Assembly: GCA_036346275.1 (NCBI GenBank) | Contig: JAYEVK010000200.1 | Location: 186,001 to 250,000, forward strand | DNA from: Otatea glauca | Lineage: Eukaryota > Streptophyta > Magnoliopsida > Poales > Poaceae | DNA length: 64,000 bases | Direction of reading: 5' to 3' | Shown: piece by piece, positions 33,656-43,503 of the stretch | Numbering within the stretch: position 1 is the stretch's first letter | Layout of the letters: each line of letters begins with the position of its first letter | Translations under genes and position numbers: made by a program | Notes under the pieces: generated by a model | Told to the model about the DNA's origin: nothing | Database searches by the model: none | Seen by the model: only the letters and a program-made list of their open reading frames with translations

Positions 33656-34386
33656 CTTCTCTTGGTAGAACTTCCATGATTAATATCTATTGTACGAAAT
33701 TTTCTTCTCTTTAGATATTCAATGATATTTACAAGACACAACCAGTTATAGATTTTGTAATTGAATATCAGAACATCCTAGATGCAATGCGGCAACAGCT
33801 TGTCTGATGAGGACGATCTTAAAATATGAACATTTGTAGCACTTTCATCACCTTTCTTTTTCTAATGTTAATGGATTCTAAGGCAAAATCCAATTTTATC
33901 CATAGTTCGTCCTAAAAGTTGTCATGCTCTGATTTATCACGTTCACTTCATCCTCATCCCCAAATAAGAATACAATAGGCAATAATTTCACTCTGGTCTT
34001 GTGCAGGAATAGGATCAATTTGGTCCTGTTCTTGCACAAGACCAGAGTGAAGATAGACTGCCTATGTTATTCTCATTCGGGGATGATGATGAAGTGGAAG
34101 ATAAATCAGGGCATGACAACTTTCAAGACGAACTATGGACGGAATTGGATTTTGCCTTAGAATCCATCAACATTAGAATAAGAAAGGAGATGAAAATGCT
34201 ACAAATATTCATATTTTAAGACCACCCTCATCAGACAAGCTGCTGCCTCGATGCATCTAGTATGTTTTGATATTCAATTGCAAAATCTATAACTGGTTCT
34301 GCCTTGTAAATATCGTTGTAGAAATATCTAAGGAGAATAAAATTTTGAACAACAGATACTAATTATGGAACTTCTGCCAAGAGAGT
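33656..34386. repeat. Large inverted repeat, arms about 365 bp, no loop
   Basis: Arms 33656-34018 and 34020-34386 meet at AGGATCAA/TTGGTCCT. Outer parts are homologous to the inner element's hairpin; inner parts carry an additional gene fragment in both orientations. By eye the arms are roughly 85-90% identical, more diverged than in the inner element. Confidence 0.85.
34010..34219 (+). pseudogene. Gene fragment in the hairpin, CLASSY-like (tentative)
   Basis: An open stretch in the right arm reads FSFGDDDEVEDKSG then DELWTELDFALESINI before losing homology and stopping at 34217. The pattern F-FG-(D/E)-rich, then DELW-E-DFALxS-xI resembles the acidic block and following helix before the SNF2 domain in CLSY3/4-type proteins, which recruit Pol IV in RNA-directed DNA methylation. 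The match is short and remembered, not searched. The reverse-oriented copy lies in the left arm. Confidence 0.35.
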
Positions 34387-34389
34387 TAG

Positions 34390-34610
34390 GAAAAAAATAT
34401 ATCACATATGGTTCTATTTAAAAACCGTTTGTGATCAACAAATATCACAGACTGTTCTAGATAAAACCGTCTGTGATATGTATTTTTATAGTCGATTCAA
34501 AAACTGTCTATGATATGTGTCATATTATCACTAACATATGCTTAAAGACGGTTTTCACCATCTGTGATGACGTTTTTGAACCGTTTGTAACAGCCTTCTC
34601 TATAGTAGTG
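34390..34610. repeat. Right subterminal repeats and terminus of the outer CACTA
   Basis: Copies of ATCACA(G/T)A(C/T)GGTT and AAAACCGTCTGTGATA cores up to CTATAGTAGTG. Confidence 0.85.
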
Positions 34611-34613
34611 ATA

Positions 34614-35240
34614 CACGGGGCTGCACATCATAGTCTTGTTTAAGGGGATTATTTACTGTGCGTATTGCTCTTATGTCGCATAATAATAATTATTGATTGG
34701 CATGTGAGCCACTATCTCTTCATTTTATATTTTTTCCTGATTCTTTTATTTAATGAATTTTGCGTATAAGAATTCATCAAACAAATGCCTCCCCCCAGTG
34801 TAGTTCGGGCGCGAAGCAACACCAATATAGACTGGTTGAAAACAACCAGCCAGGATATTATTCATGCAACATATGAACTAATGTTGCATATCAACTGCCT
34901 TTACTACTTCCTCTCCTTCCGCTATTTTTTTGAAACATTTCTATGTATTTTATTAATTTCTCATGTTCACTGAATAAACCCCATCTTGTTTCCTTTAGCA
35001 AGTACCAGCAGTACTGACTAACATCAAACTGTAGTGAAGGCTCATGCTTAAGTTAGGAAGCGCCCGTAGGGACGGTATCAAATTAAGACCAACTATGGCG
35101 TAAGACGCATGCCACAATTCTTTAACAAAAGATGGTCATTATGTTATTTCCATTGCGGCTAAACGTAACTAGGTAGTATAGCGCGCTACACCGCGCCGCG
35201 CAAATCCTAGCCTGTTTTTTTTGTAAAAAGATAAAAGGAT
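34614..35240. other. Intergenic, no gene seen
   Basis: One 62-codon frame (34785-34973) has no recognisable domain. A short CG-rich stretch CACCGCGCCGCGC at 35189 recurs at 35760. Confidence 0.4.
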
Positions 35241-35251
35241 CTAAATGTAAT

Positions 35252-35650
35252 TCTAAATCTTCCGGGTTTAAAGAACTGCCGCCCGTATTGAATGTATTGA
35301 ATTTATGGGACTACGTTTTTTTGCAAAATAACCAGACATGTTGAATTTGCGGGATCACGTTTTTTTTTTTTGCAAAATAACTGGACATCTAAATCTTCTG
35401 GGTTTAAAGAACCGGCGTCCGTGTTGAATTTGCGGGCCCACGGATTTTTTTGCAAAATAACTGGACCTAAATATAACCCTAAATCTTCCGGGTTCAAAGA
35501 ACCGATGCCCGTGTCGAATCCGCAGAATCACGGGTCCTTTTTGCAAAATAAACAGGGACCTCAATGTAATTTTAAATCTTTTTGGTTTAAAGAACCGATG
35601 GCCGTGTCGAATTTGCAAAATCACAGGGTCTTTTTGGCAAATTAATCGTT
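35252..35650. repeat. Tandem repeat of about 90 bp, four to five copies
   Basis: Each unit contains AAATCTTCCGGGTTTAAAGA, then CCG(G/A)(C/T)GTCCGTGT, AATTTGCGGG and TTTTTTTGCAAAATAA. Starts near 35259, 35395, 35485 and 35577. The frames of 64-91 codons on both strands are translations of the repeat. Confidence 0.8.
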
Positions 35651-36840
35651 GAAAGGACCTATCCGCGAGTTCTCAATTTCTGGAGGGTTTTTCCGAAAAC
35701 CGGTGAAAGGACCTATCCTTCCACGCTTAATAGATACTAGATGCGGGGGCACGGCGCACGCCGCGCCGCGCCACCCAGCCGCAACACAAAATCCGGCCCT
35801 TCCCGCAAAGTGAGGGACCTAGATGTAATGTAATTTTAAAAAATCTACAGGACAAATCGCATAACTCTCGCAACATGCATTGTAAATTTAAAAAGATTCA
35901 AGGACTTTGGGATATATTTTTCTACAGGAAGTTTCCCAAAAACCGAATCACCGGACATAATTTTAGAATTTTTTTCATGGACAAAGGCGTATTTTTTTAG
36001 GCTTTTTCCGCAGAAAGGACCTGTACGTAACACCACGGATTTTCGTAGATCTTTTCACAAAAAGCAATAAAAAACCGCATTGCCAGGGGCATCCCGCAAA
36101 GAAAAGAACCTAAACGTATTTACAAAAATTTACTGAAAAAACTGTAATTTTTTAGGCCTTTTCTGCATATAACTCGCATAAAGGACCTGCATGCAATATC
36201 GTGGAATCTTGAGGAGCTTTTCACAAAAAAACACACGGCACGTGGCGACCGAGCACCAGCGCCACACGGCCGCGCCACGTGTTGCGTGGGGAAAAACTTG
36301 CGCGAGCGAAGCGCGCACGCGCGGGCGAGGACTCGAACCCATGTCGCGGGCATGACGAGCGAAGCCTCTCCTGCTGCACCGCGCGGGCATTTGAGTCTAA
36401 GTATTGCGACAAATTAATTAACCTATACAACTCGATTAGCCACATGGGCGACGTGACTCAATGAATTGCGCGCTGTACGAACGGCGTCCCGGTTCACTGC
36501 TCATGCGGGCGACACGGCGCTCGACCGCGCAGCGACGACGCCCGCAAGCCGACGTGGAGGCGCTGAGGAGCCCGGAAACCTCCGGGATTTATACACGGTA
36601 GTATATAATTGGTGCCAGCCAATGGAAATTTTTAGACCTTGGATTTACTAAGGGGCTTGCATTGATTTCAGAAGAATTTAATCAAATCTCCTGTGACTGT
36701 GTTGAACAACTATAGCGCAAGCCATCAGTCTTGAAGGGTTTTATAGATCCGAACTCACTACACTGATGTGCCTCACTGTTCCCAAATAAAAGCTAATAAT
36801 TGACCGAAAAATCATGGACGTATTAATAGCATGGGGGTGC
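35651..36840. other. Intergenic repeat-derived sequence, no gene
   Basis: Further diverged pieces of the preceding repeat type (CCGCAAAG, AGGACCTxxACGTAA) to about 36230, then the tRNA-like segment described separately, then GC-rich sequence with overlapping frames on both strands and no domain, then AT-rich sequence up to the Copia LTR. Confidence 0.45.
36329..36382 (-). repeat. tRNA-like Pol III promoter, possible SINE head
   Basis: On the minus strand GCGGTGCAGCAGG (36370-36382), resembling an A box, is followed about 30 bases later by GGGTTCGAGTCC (36329-36340), a perfect B box. It does not fold as a full tRNA that I can recognise. A tRNA-derived SINE or a degenerate tRNA is possible. 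Confidence 0.3.
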
Positions 36841-37350
36841 TGTAGGAGATTTTTGAATGGAATGCCCACAGCTTCCAAAGAATGAGTATAAATCAACCAG
36901 AGGGAAGAAAACAAATAGGAATAAAGAGAGAAAAAAATGATGCAGTTCTCAACAAAGAGAAAACACAGGGAATATGTAAACTAAGGCTAAACATTATCAC
37001 TAGCCTAAGCATGACCATAGAATAATAATGTTGATGAACTTAGATAGATGAATGCACTGACCCGGGATCTTGATGTCGGTGAAGTAGAATGCGCCAAGAT
37101 CTTCTCGATGGTGGAAGAAGTTTTCGGCAGCCTAGTACTAGTTTAGTAGATCGGGTAGTGTCGGGTAGAGCCAAAAACTCGAGAGATTGATAATAATCAC
37201 GAGCGCCAGCCTATCCCTTTTAATCTAGTGCTGACTGATGGGACCGCAACTAACTGATTGTTGTGCTCTTGATCAGAGCGTGAAAATGGTGGGCCAAACC
37301 CCCGAACTCTTTGGTTCTGTTAGCCTCAAAACCGTAGATCACAACCAACA
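36841..37350 (-). repeat. 3' LTR of the Copia element
   Basis: On the coding strand it begins TGTTGGTTGTGATC directly after AAGTGGGAGAA and ends ATCTCCTACA. 510 bp. The left flank is GGTGC; its partner cannot be checked because the other end of the element is gone. Confidence 0.85.
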
Positions 37351-37361
37351 TTCTCCCACTT
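37351..37361 (-). other. Polypurine tract of the Copia element
   Basis: Minus strand AAGTGGGAGAA directly before the LTR, a standard Copia polypurine tract. Confidence 0.85.
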
Positions 37362-37463
37362 GATCGAAGGCTAATATCGTAAGTCCATACTCAACAAAAC
37401 AACACACCAAGATAAAGTATTACAACGGTTAAAATAAGCACCGCTGAAACCCCAGTATCTATA

Positions 37464-40440
37464 TGTCGGGACCGGATTTCCGAATCCGAACCCTTTGTGT
37501 ATAACCTGTGCTAGTCCAGTAAAAGCTAGCACACACAGTGGAAACAGTGATGACAACACATCCATATCACGAAGCACATAATATTAATTAAGCAAAAGAG
37601 TATTAGTCTTATGGCCAATTATTACAAATAGTAGCACCATGGCTTGAGTTCAATAAGAAACAGCGGAAACGAAATAACAAAAGCAAAGTAAGCCCGTCCA
37701 TTTGCCCAACAGGCAATCGACTGGGGTTCGCGTCCTAGCATTCCGGATCACCTTCGTCGTAACCACAAGCGTAGAAATCGTAGTCACCTTTAGCTTCTGC
37801 ACACTCTTCTGTGGAAGGTTGGGGATGTTGCAAGGGTGAGCACAAAATGCACTCCGCAAGTCTTGGGAACATAATGCATGATAACTATATGCGAGGCTAT
37901 ACAATTGAAGGCATAATATGGCTCTTTTAGCATAAAGCAAAGTTTAACTGTAAATACCAATAGTAATTTCACAATGAATCATTTGACCAAAAGGTAATAG
38001 CATAGTAATTGAATTTGATATGTCAACTAAACAGGTTCCATCTACCTGACTGGCTCCATCCGCCAAACCGTAACCCGAGAGTTCCATCTGCTCACGGATT
38101 CCCAAACCACCATGTTCATTTAAAACAAAATCATGAAATCTACAATGTGCAAGCGTACCTTGCCTGCCCTTGACCGTGGGCACGGCTACTTAAGTAGTTT
38201 TAACTCTGCAGAGTGTGTACAGCTTTACCCACAAGACATGATCGACTCTTGTTGCCATGCAATTAACACACTTCCTTTGGTGTGTCGGCAGAGAGATCAT
38301 GACAAGGCCTTTACAATGTACAACCCCACTATTAACCTCGCCCGCTAAGGTTTCACCGCTGTTAGGGTTCTAGCTGCCGAGTATAGAAGCCCCCTCTTGC
38401 GTCTACCATCATCTGGCACTCACCAACTGGCGAAGCTAATAATGAGACGCACAAATTATTTAGCCAGGTCATACCCATATAGACTTGTGGTTGTACGGTA
38501 GTGCTTGGTCCATGATAACACATGCTTCGGTCCTTAATTGACTAGGGCAGAACATTCACATACCAAGGTCTCGTGCTTTCTGCACCCGCCAAACATCCAT
38601 CCGCCCTGGTCTAAACCATATTTTTCACTTTATTTCATTTAAATAATAGCAGCAACACCAATTGCTACGACTTCACAAATATGATTCAACAATGTTTGAA
38701 TTGATTCACATACTGGCATAATACCGAAACGTTTAAGCTGAACTAAGCAAATCTACCGTTCCATGCTAATCTACTAGTTATCACCAAATAAAATAGCTAG
38801 TAGTATTTAGGGTGACAAAGGTTCATCATGATTAATGTCAATGAGGGTATAACAAAGCTGGCATTTAACTAAACCCTAAAACTATATTTAAAGTACATTG
38901 CATAAAAGTAAGCATGCATAATTTAAAAACAACATAAGCTTTTCATAAAATTTGGGATCAATATGTCCAAGGAAGACTTGCCTTCGCTGCCTCTTGCTAG
39001 TTCTACCTTTGACTGCTGATTAGCTTGAGCTCGACTGCGTCGTCTACACGCGAAACGAGAGCAAGTAAATAAACAAATTCAAAAAAATACAAAAATTTAA
39101 AAGAATTGTACTGGAAGATAGATCTTGAATTTATATGAATTTAGAAATTTGAATCACTGGAATCGGAGCTTGAACGAAGGAGAACAGGCTCCTGGAAGAT
39201 TCCGAGATCAGAAATTCAAAAAAATCAGAGAGGCTGACACGTGGCGAGACATGATTGGCTGGAATTTCAGGTTTTCTGGAAAATCAGAAAATCAAAAACA
39301 AAAGCCGACTGACACGTGGGGCCCACACGTCAGTGGCTCGGTCCACAGTGAACCGGGAGCACCGAGGAGAGGAGATGCCGACGTGGCAGACCACACTGAC
39401 GTGGCGGCCACGCGGTGGCTAGGGCTGACGTGGCACCGAGGTGGCACTGACGCGGCTGCCATGCAGCAGGCACGCGGCGGCCGACGCGGCGCGGTCTTTG
39501 GGAACGAGGCGGCGTTGATCGGCGGGGCACGCGTCGCAAGATCCAATCGGCGGCGCCGGATCGGACGGCCACGGCTTATGGCGAGGGGCGACGGCGGCGG
39601 AGCGGCTCGGCAGCGACGCGGACTAGCCAAAGGCGGAGAAGACGGCGCAACTTCGCGCAAAAACGCGACGAGATGCGATCGGATCTGGGGCAAAAGGAAG
39701 AGGGCATCACGGGGAACTCGGTGCGACCAAAAGCGGCGGCGGAGGCTCACCGGAGAAGAAGAAAGACAGCGGCGAAGAGCTCTCGGACGGCAACGGAACT
39801 TCGGCGAGCCCGCGAGAGAATACGGCGGCGCCTCAGACAGCAAAAGCTAGGCCAAAAGGGGCGGCGCGGAGAGGGGAACCTCGGGCTGGGTGCGACGGTA
39901 GCTTAAATAGCCTAGGTAGGCGTGCACGGCACGGACGCCGAAACGACCCGGATTCTGCGGCGGTTAGGGTTTTGTTCCAGCGATCATGGCGCGGCGACGT
40001 GGTCTGATCGCAAAGATCACACGCGCGCCAAGACGGACGGCAGAGGCGCTGCTGTATTGGTCGGGCGGGCGAGCGCACGGCGGCCGAGCGGAGAGGAGCT
40101 GGGCCGACGCGAGCGGCCGGGCGGCGGAAAAGGAATGCGCCGTGGAAGGATTCGGCCCGCAGAGATTTTAGAAAATAAAACATTTTCCGAATTAATGAAA
40201 TTCCATAAATTCAAGTAAATAGCAAATAAATTCAAAAAAATCTCCAAAAATACAGAAAAATTCCTTGAGGCATAATGAACCCAACTAAAATAGAAATTCT
40301 TTTGTTTTATAAATAGATTAGTCAAATTAAATCCTTTCATAAATATATAATTTAAATTAAGCTGAAATTAATTCAAGAAAAGTGCAAATGGATCATTTTC
40401 AAATTTAAACATTCTAAAACTCAAATTTTGGAATGTTACA
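37464..40440 (-). mobile_element. Solo-LTR-like insertion, 2977 bp, TSD CTATA
   Basis: Begins TGTCGGGACCGG and ends GGAATGTTACA, with CTATA on both sides (37459-37463, 40441-40445), inside the Copia element. Contains the GGTGAGCACAAAATGCACTC block (37833), the TCTGCAGAG and CACTTCCTTTGGTGTG blocks (38200-38285), a GC-rich block (39290-40170) and an AT-rich tail. The 241- and 183-codon frames on opposite strands at 39125-39850 are low-complexity, Arg/Ala-rich or Pro/Arg-rich, with no domain; I reject them as genes. Related to 806-4534 and 18822-24874. Confidence 0.85.
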
Positions 40441-40445
40441 CTATA

Positions 40446-41315
40446 GTGCATCATTCTATCTCGATAGGATAATTACTTATTCTTAATGGGAGTTGGTTTT
40501 GTTCTTATGGTCCTAATTTCCAGTATCAGAGACTTTCCAATAAACCCATGCCGGCAACATGCTCTCGAAAGAGACTGGGTGGTAAGCCTTTAGTAAGTGG
40601 ATCCGCAAGCATAGACTTAGTACTTATATGCTTGACATCAATTGTCTGATCCTCGATTCTATCTTTCACAACTTGATAATGTCAATGTGTTTGGCATCAC
40701 CACTTGACTTATTATTGGAATAGAAAACTACAACCAAATTATCGTAGTATATAGGTAGTGGTTTAGATATGCTGTCTACCACTCTTAATCCCAGGATAAA
40801 GTTCTTAAGCCATACAGCCTGACCGTTAGCCTCATAACATGCCACAAACTCAGCCTACATCGTTGATATGCAGTAAGTGATTGTTTGGAGCTTTTCCACG
40901 AAATGGCTACTCCCGCAAGTGTGAAGATATAATCTGATGTGGATTTCTTAGTATTAACATAACCTACAAAGTCAATGTCCGAATAACCCACAACCTCAAG
41001 GGTATTAGACTTCTTATATGTGAGCATGAAATGCTTAGTATCCTGCATATAATGCTAAGCTTTCTTAGTGGCTTTCCAGTGGTCCAGTCTTGGATTTGAT
41101 TGATACCTACCAAGCATCCCGGTTACGAATGCTAAATCAGGGCGAGTACAAACTTGAGCATACATAATGCTTCCGACAGCTGAAGGGTAAGGAATCCCCT
41201 TCATCTGATCAGTTTCTAATTGATTCCTTGGACATTGGAATATCCCAAACTTATCGCCTTTAACAATAGGAGCAGTCGTAGCAGAGCAGTTATGCATATT
41301 ATATCTCTTAAGCAC
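40446..41315 (-). pseudogene. Copia RNase H region and pol tail
   Basis: Frames 41055-41315 and 40785-41048. The first shows VKGDKFGIFQCPRNQ, PYPSAVGSIMYAQVCTRPDL and GMLGRYQSNP; the second TYKKSNTLEVVGYSDIDFVG, with the RNase H Asp in SDID, then SDYIFTLAGVAISWKSSKQ. A stop separates the frames near 41050 and the rest of the domain, to about 40446, is in broken frames. Confidence 0.9.
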
Positions 41316-42194
41316 TCTGTCAATGTATGCCCTTTGGGATAGTCCTAATACTTCTTTGGACCTATGTCAGTGAATCGCAATGCCCAAAACATAAGAGGCG
41401 TCACCAAGATCCTTCATGTCAAAATTAGCGGAAAGAAATCTCTTGGTCTCATACAACATATCCTTATCGTTGTTAGCCAATAAGATATCATCCGCATAAA
41501 GCACTAAGATAGTGAATTTGCTCCCCTTAGTCTTAATGTATATGCATCCACTTCATTTTCTTTGAAACCAAAATTTCTTATGGCCTCATCCAACTTAAGG
41601 TACCATTGTCTAGATACTTGTTTTAGTCCATAGATGCATTTCTTAAGTCGACATCCCATATGTTCCTTGCCTTCCACGACAAAACCTTCCGGTTGAGCCA
41701 TGTAAACATTCTCATGCAAGTCACCATTAAGGAATGTTGTTTTAACATCCATCTGATGTAGCTCTAAATCATAATGAGCAACAAGCGCCATGACAATTCT
41801 TAGTGAATCTTTCTTTGAGACGGGAGAGAAAGTATCAACATAATCAATCCCTTCTCTTTGTGTAAACCCTTTTGCTACAAGTCTTGCCTTGAATCTTTCA
41901 ACATTTCCCTTAGAGTCATGCTTAGTTTTGTAGACCCATCTACAGCCTACTATTTTGATTCCATCAGGAATTTCTACTAGATCACAGACGTCATTAATGC
42001 TCAAACTTTATTTCATCCTGCATGACCTTAAGCCACTTGGGTGAATCCTTAGTCATCATAGCCTCCTTAAATGTGATGGGATCATCTACCTTCCCTATGT
42101 CATTTACATCTTCATTCATGTATATGACATAATCATTTAGGATGGCAGATCTCCTATCCCGCTGTGATCTCCTTAGTGGTTCATTAGTTATCAC
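41316..42194 (-). pseudogene. Copia reverse transcriptase
   Basis: Frames 41994-42194 (KVDDPITFKEAMMTKDSPKW) and 41504-42004 (GCRWVYKTKHDSKGNVERFK, ARLVAKGFTQREGIDYVDTF, SPVSK, LHQMDVKTTFLNGDLHENVY, YGLKQVSRQWY). The catalytic YADD box lies just beyond, at 41487-41498, in another frame. The usual KTAFLNG reads KTTFLNG. Broken by at least two frameshifts. Confidence 0.93.
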
Positions 42195-42871
42195 AGGGCC
42201 TGTTGAGGCTCATCATTAGGTGTTGTACTGTTAATCCCAGAATCCTCAGGTGGGAGCTCAACTCCAGAATCCTCAGCTGGAGGTGTAACTGTATGAGGTA
42301 TAGGAAGAATAGTCTCTTGTATTATCGGTAATGATACATAAGTCCGAATCTCCTCAAGATCTATTTTTCTATCCTCTAAGCTCCCACTGATTTCATCATT
42401 CTCTAAAAATATAGCATGTCGGGTTTCTACAAACTTAGTGACATGATCTGGACAATAAAATCGATAATCCTTTGATCTTTTAGGATATCCAATAAAATGA
42501 CAGCTTACTGTCTTAAAATATAATTTCCTAATATGTGGATTAAAGATTTTAGCTTTAGCAGGACAACCCCACACACACGTAAGTATTTTAAGCTCAGTTT
42601 CCTCCCAGTCCATAATTCATAAGGTGTCTTAGGCACTGATTTACTGGGAACCCGATTAAGCATATGTGTGACTGTCTTTAATGCTTCAATCTATAAACCA
42701 ACTGGTAAATTGGAGTAACTCATCATGCTACGCACCATATCCATAAAGGTGCGATTGTGTCTTTCAGCTACTCTATTTTGTTATGGTTCACTAGGTGTTG
42801 AATATTGGGGTATTATGCCATTTTCTGAAAGAAAGTTAGCAAATAGACTAGGAGTTTGTCCATAAGGAGTC
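42191..42871 (-). pseudogene. Copia integrase C-terminal part and linker
   Basis: Frame 42191-42613 shows LKILTCVWGCPAKAKIFNPH, then YFKTVSCHFIGYPKRSKDYR and FYCPDHVTKFVETRHAIFLE, the GKRSKGYRFYCP-like block typical of Copia integrase C-termini, then an acidic linker toward reverse transcriptase. 42614-42871 continues the core in broken frames. Confidence 0.85.
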
Positions 42872-43503
42872 TCCCATAATATTCTCCTCCACGATCTGAT
42901 CTTACTACCTTAATCTTTAAATTATGCTGATTTTCTATTTCAGCCTTAAATATTTTAAACTTATTGAGTGATTCAGATTGATCACCAATGGGAAAATATA
43001 ACTATAATGGGAGAAGTCATCAGTGAATGTGATAAAGGAGTCATACCTATCCACTGAAGTTATAGGAAATGGTCCACATATATCAGTGTGGATTAATTCT
43101 AAGATTCCTGTACTTCGTGTGGCTCCTTTCTTAATTTGTTTTACATATTTCTCCTTAATACAATCAATACAGTGGTGTCCATAAGGAGCATGCCTCCCAT
43201 AATATTCTCCTCCACGATCTGATCTTACTACCATAATCTTTAAATTATACTGATTTTCTACTCTAGCCTTAAATATTTTAAACTTATTGAGTGATTCAGA
43301 TCGATCACGAATGGGAAAAATATAACCATAACGGGAGAAGTCATTAGTGAATGTGATAAAAGAGTCATACCCATCCACTGAAGTTACAGGAAATGGTCCA
43401 CATATATCAGTGTGGATTAATTATAAGATTCATGTGCTTCGTGTGGATCCTTTCTTAATTTATTTTACATATTTCTCCATAATACAATCAATACAGTGGT
43501 TTG
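42872..43503 (-). repeat. Tandem duplication in the Copia integrase core
   Basis: About 315 bp are present twice, 42872-43186 and 43194-43503, at roughly 90% identity by eye. Both copies encode the block from HHCIDCI(K/M)EKYVK through GPFPITSVDRYDSFITFT and the DRSESLNKFKIFKARVENQY stretch. A normal Copia integrase has this segment once. Confidence 0.85.

Larger units (their letters stand above)
26147..34610. mobile_element. Outer CACTA transposon, TSD ATA
   Basis: Starts CACTACTACAAAACGG and ends CTATAGTAGTG, flanked by ATA at 26144-26146 and 34611-34613. Subterminal repeats of the ACGGTTTT/CCGTCTGTGAT type lie at both ends. Pairing of the four CACTA ends in this region is decided by their 3-bp flanks: ATA with ATA and TAT with TAT, giving an element inside an element. 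The outer one carries a decayed FDM/IDN2 fragment (33027-33470) and a 730-bp inverted repeat (33656-34386). It was later invaded by an inner CACTA and by an LTR insertion. No transposase is visible, so it is non-autonomous. Confidence 0.85.

Noticed and set aside
39125..39850. 241-codon open frame (and a 183-codon frame opposite)
   Set aside because: GC-rich, Arg/Ala/Gly- or Pro/Arg-rich, on both strands over the same DNA, no domain, inside a solo-LTR-like insertion with exact target duplication.
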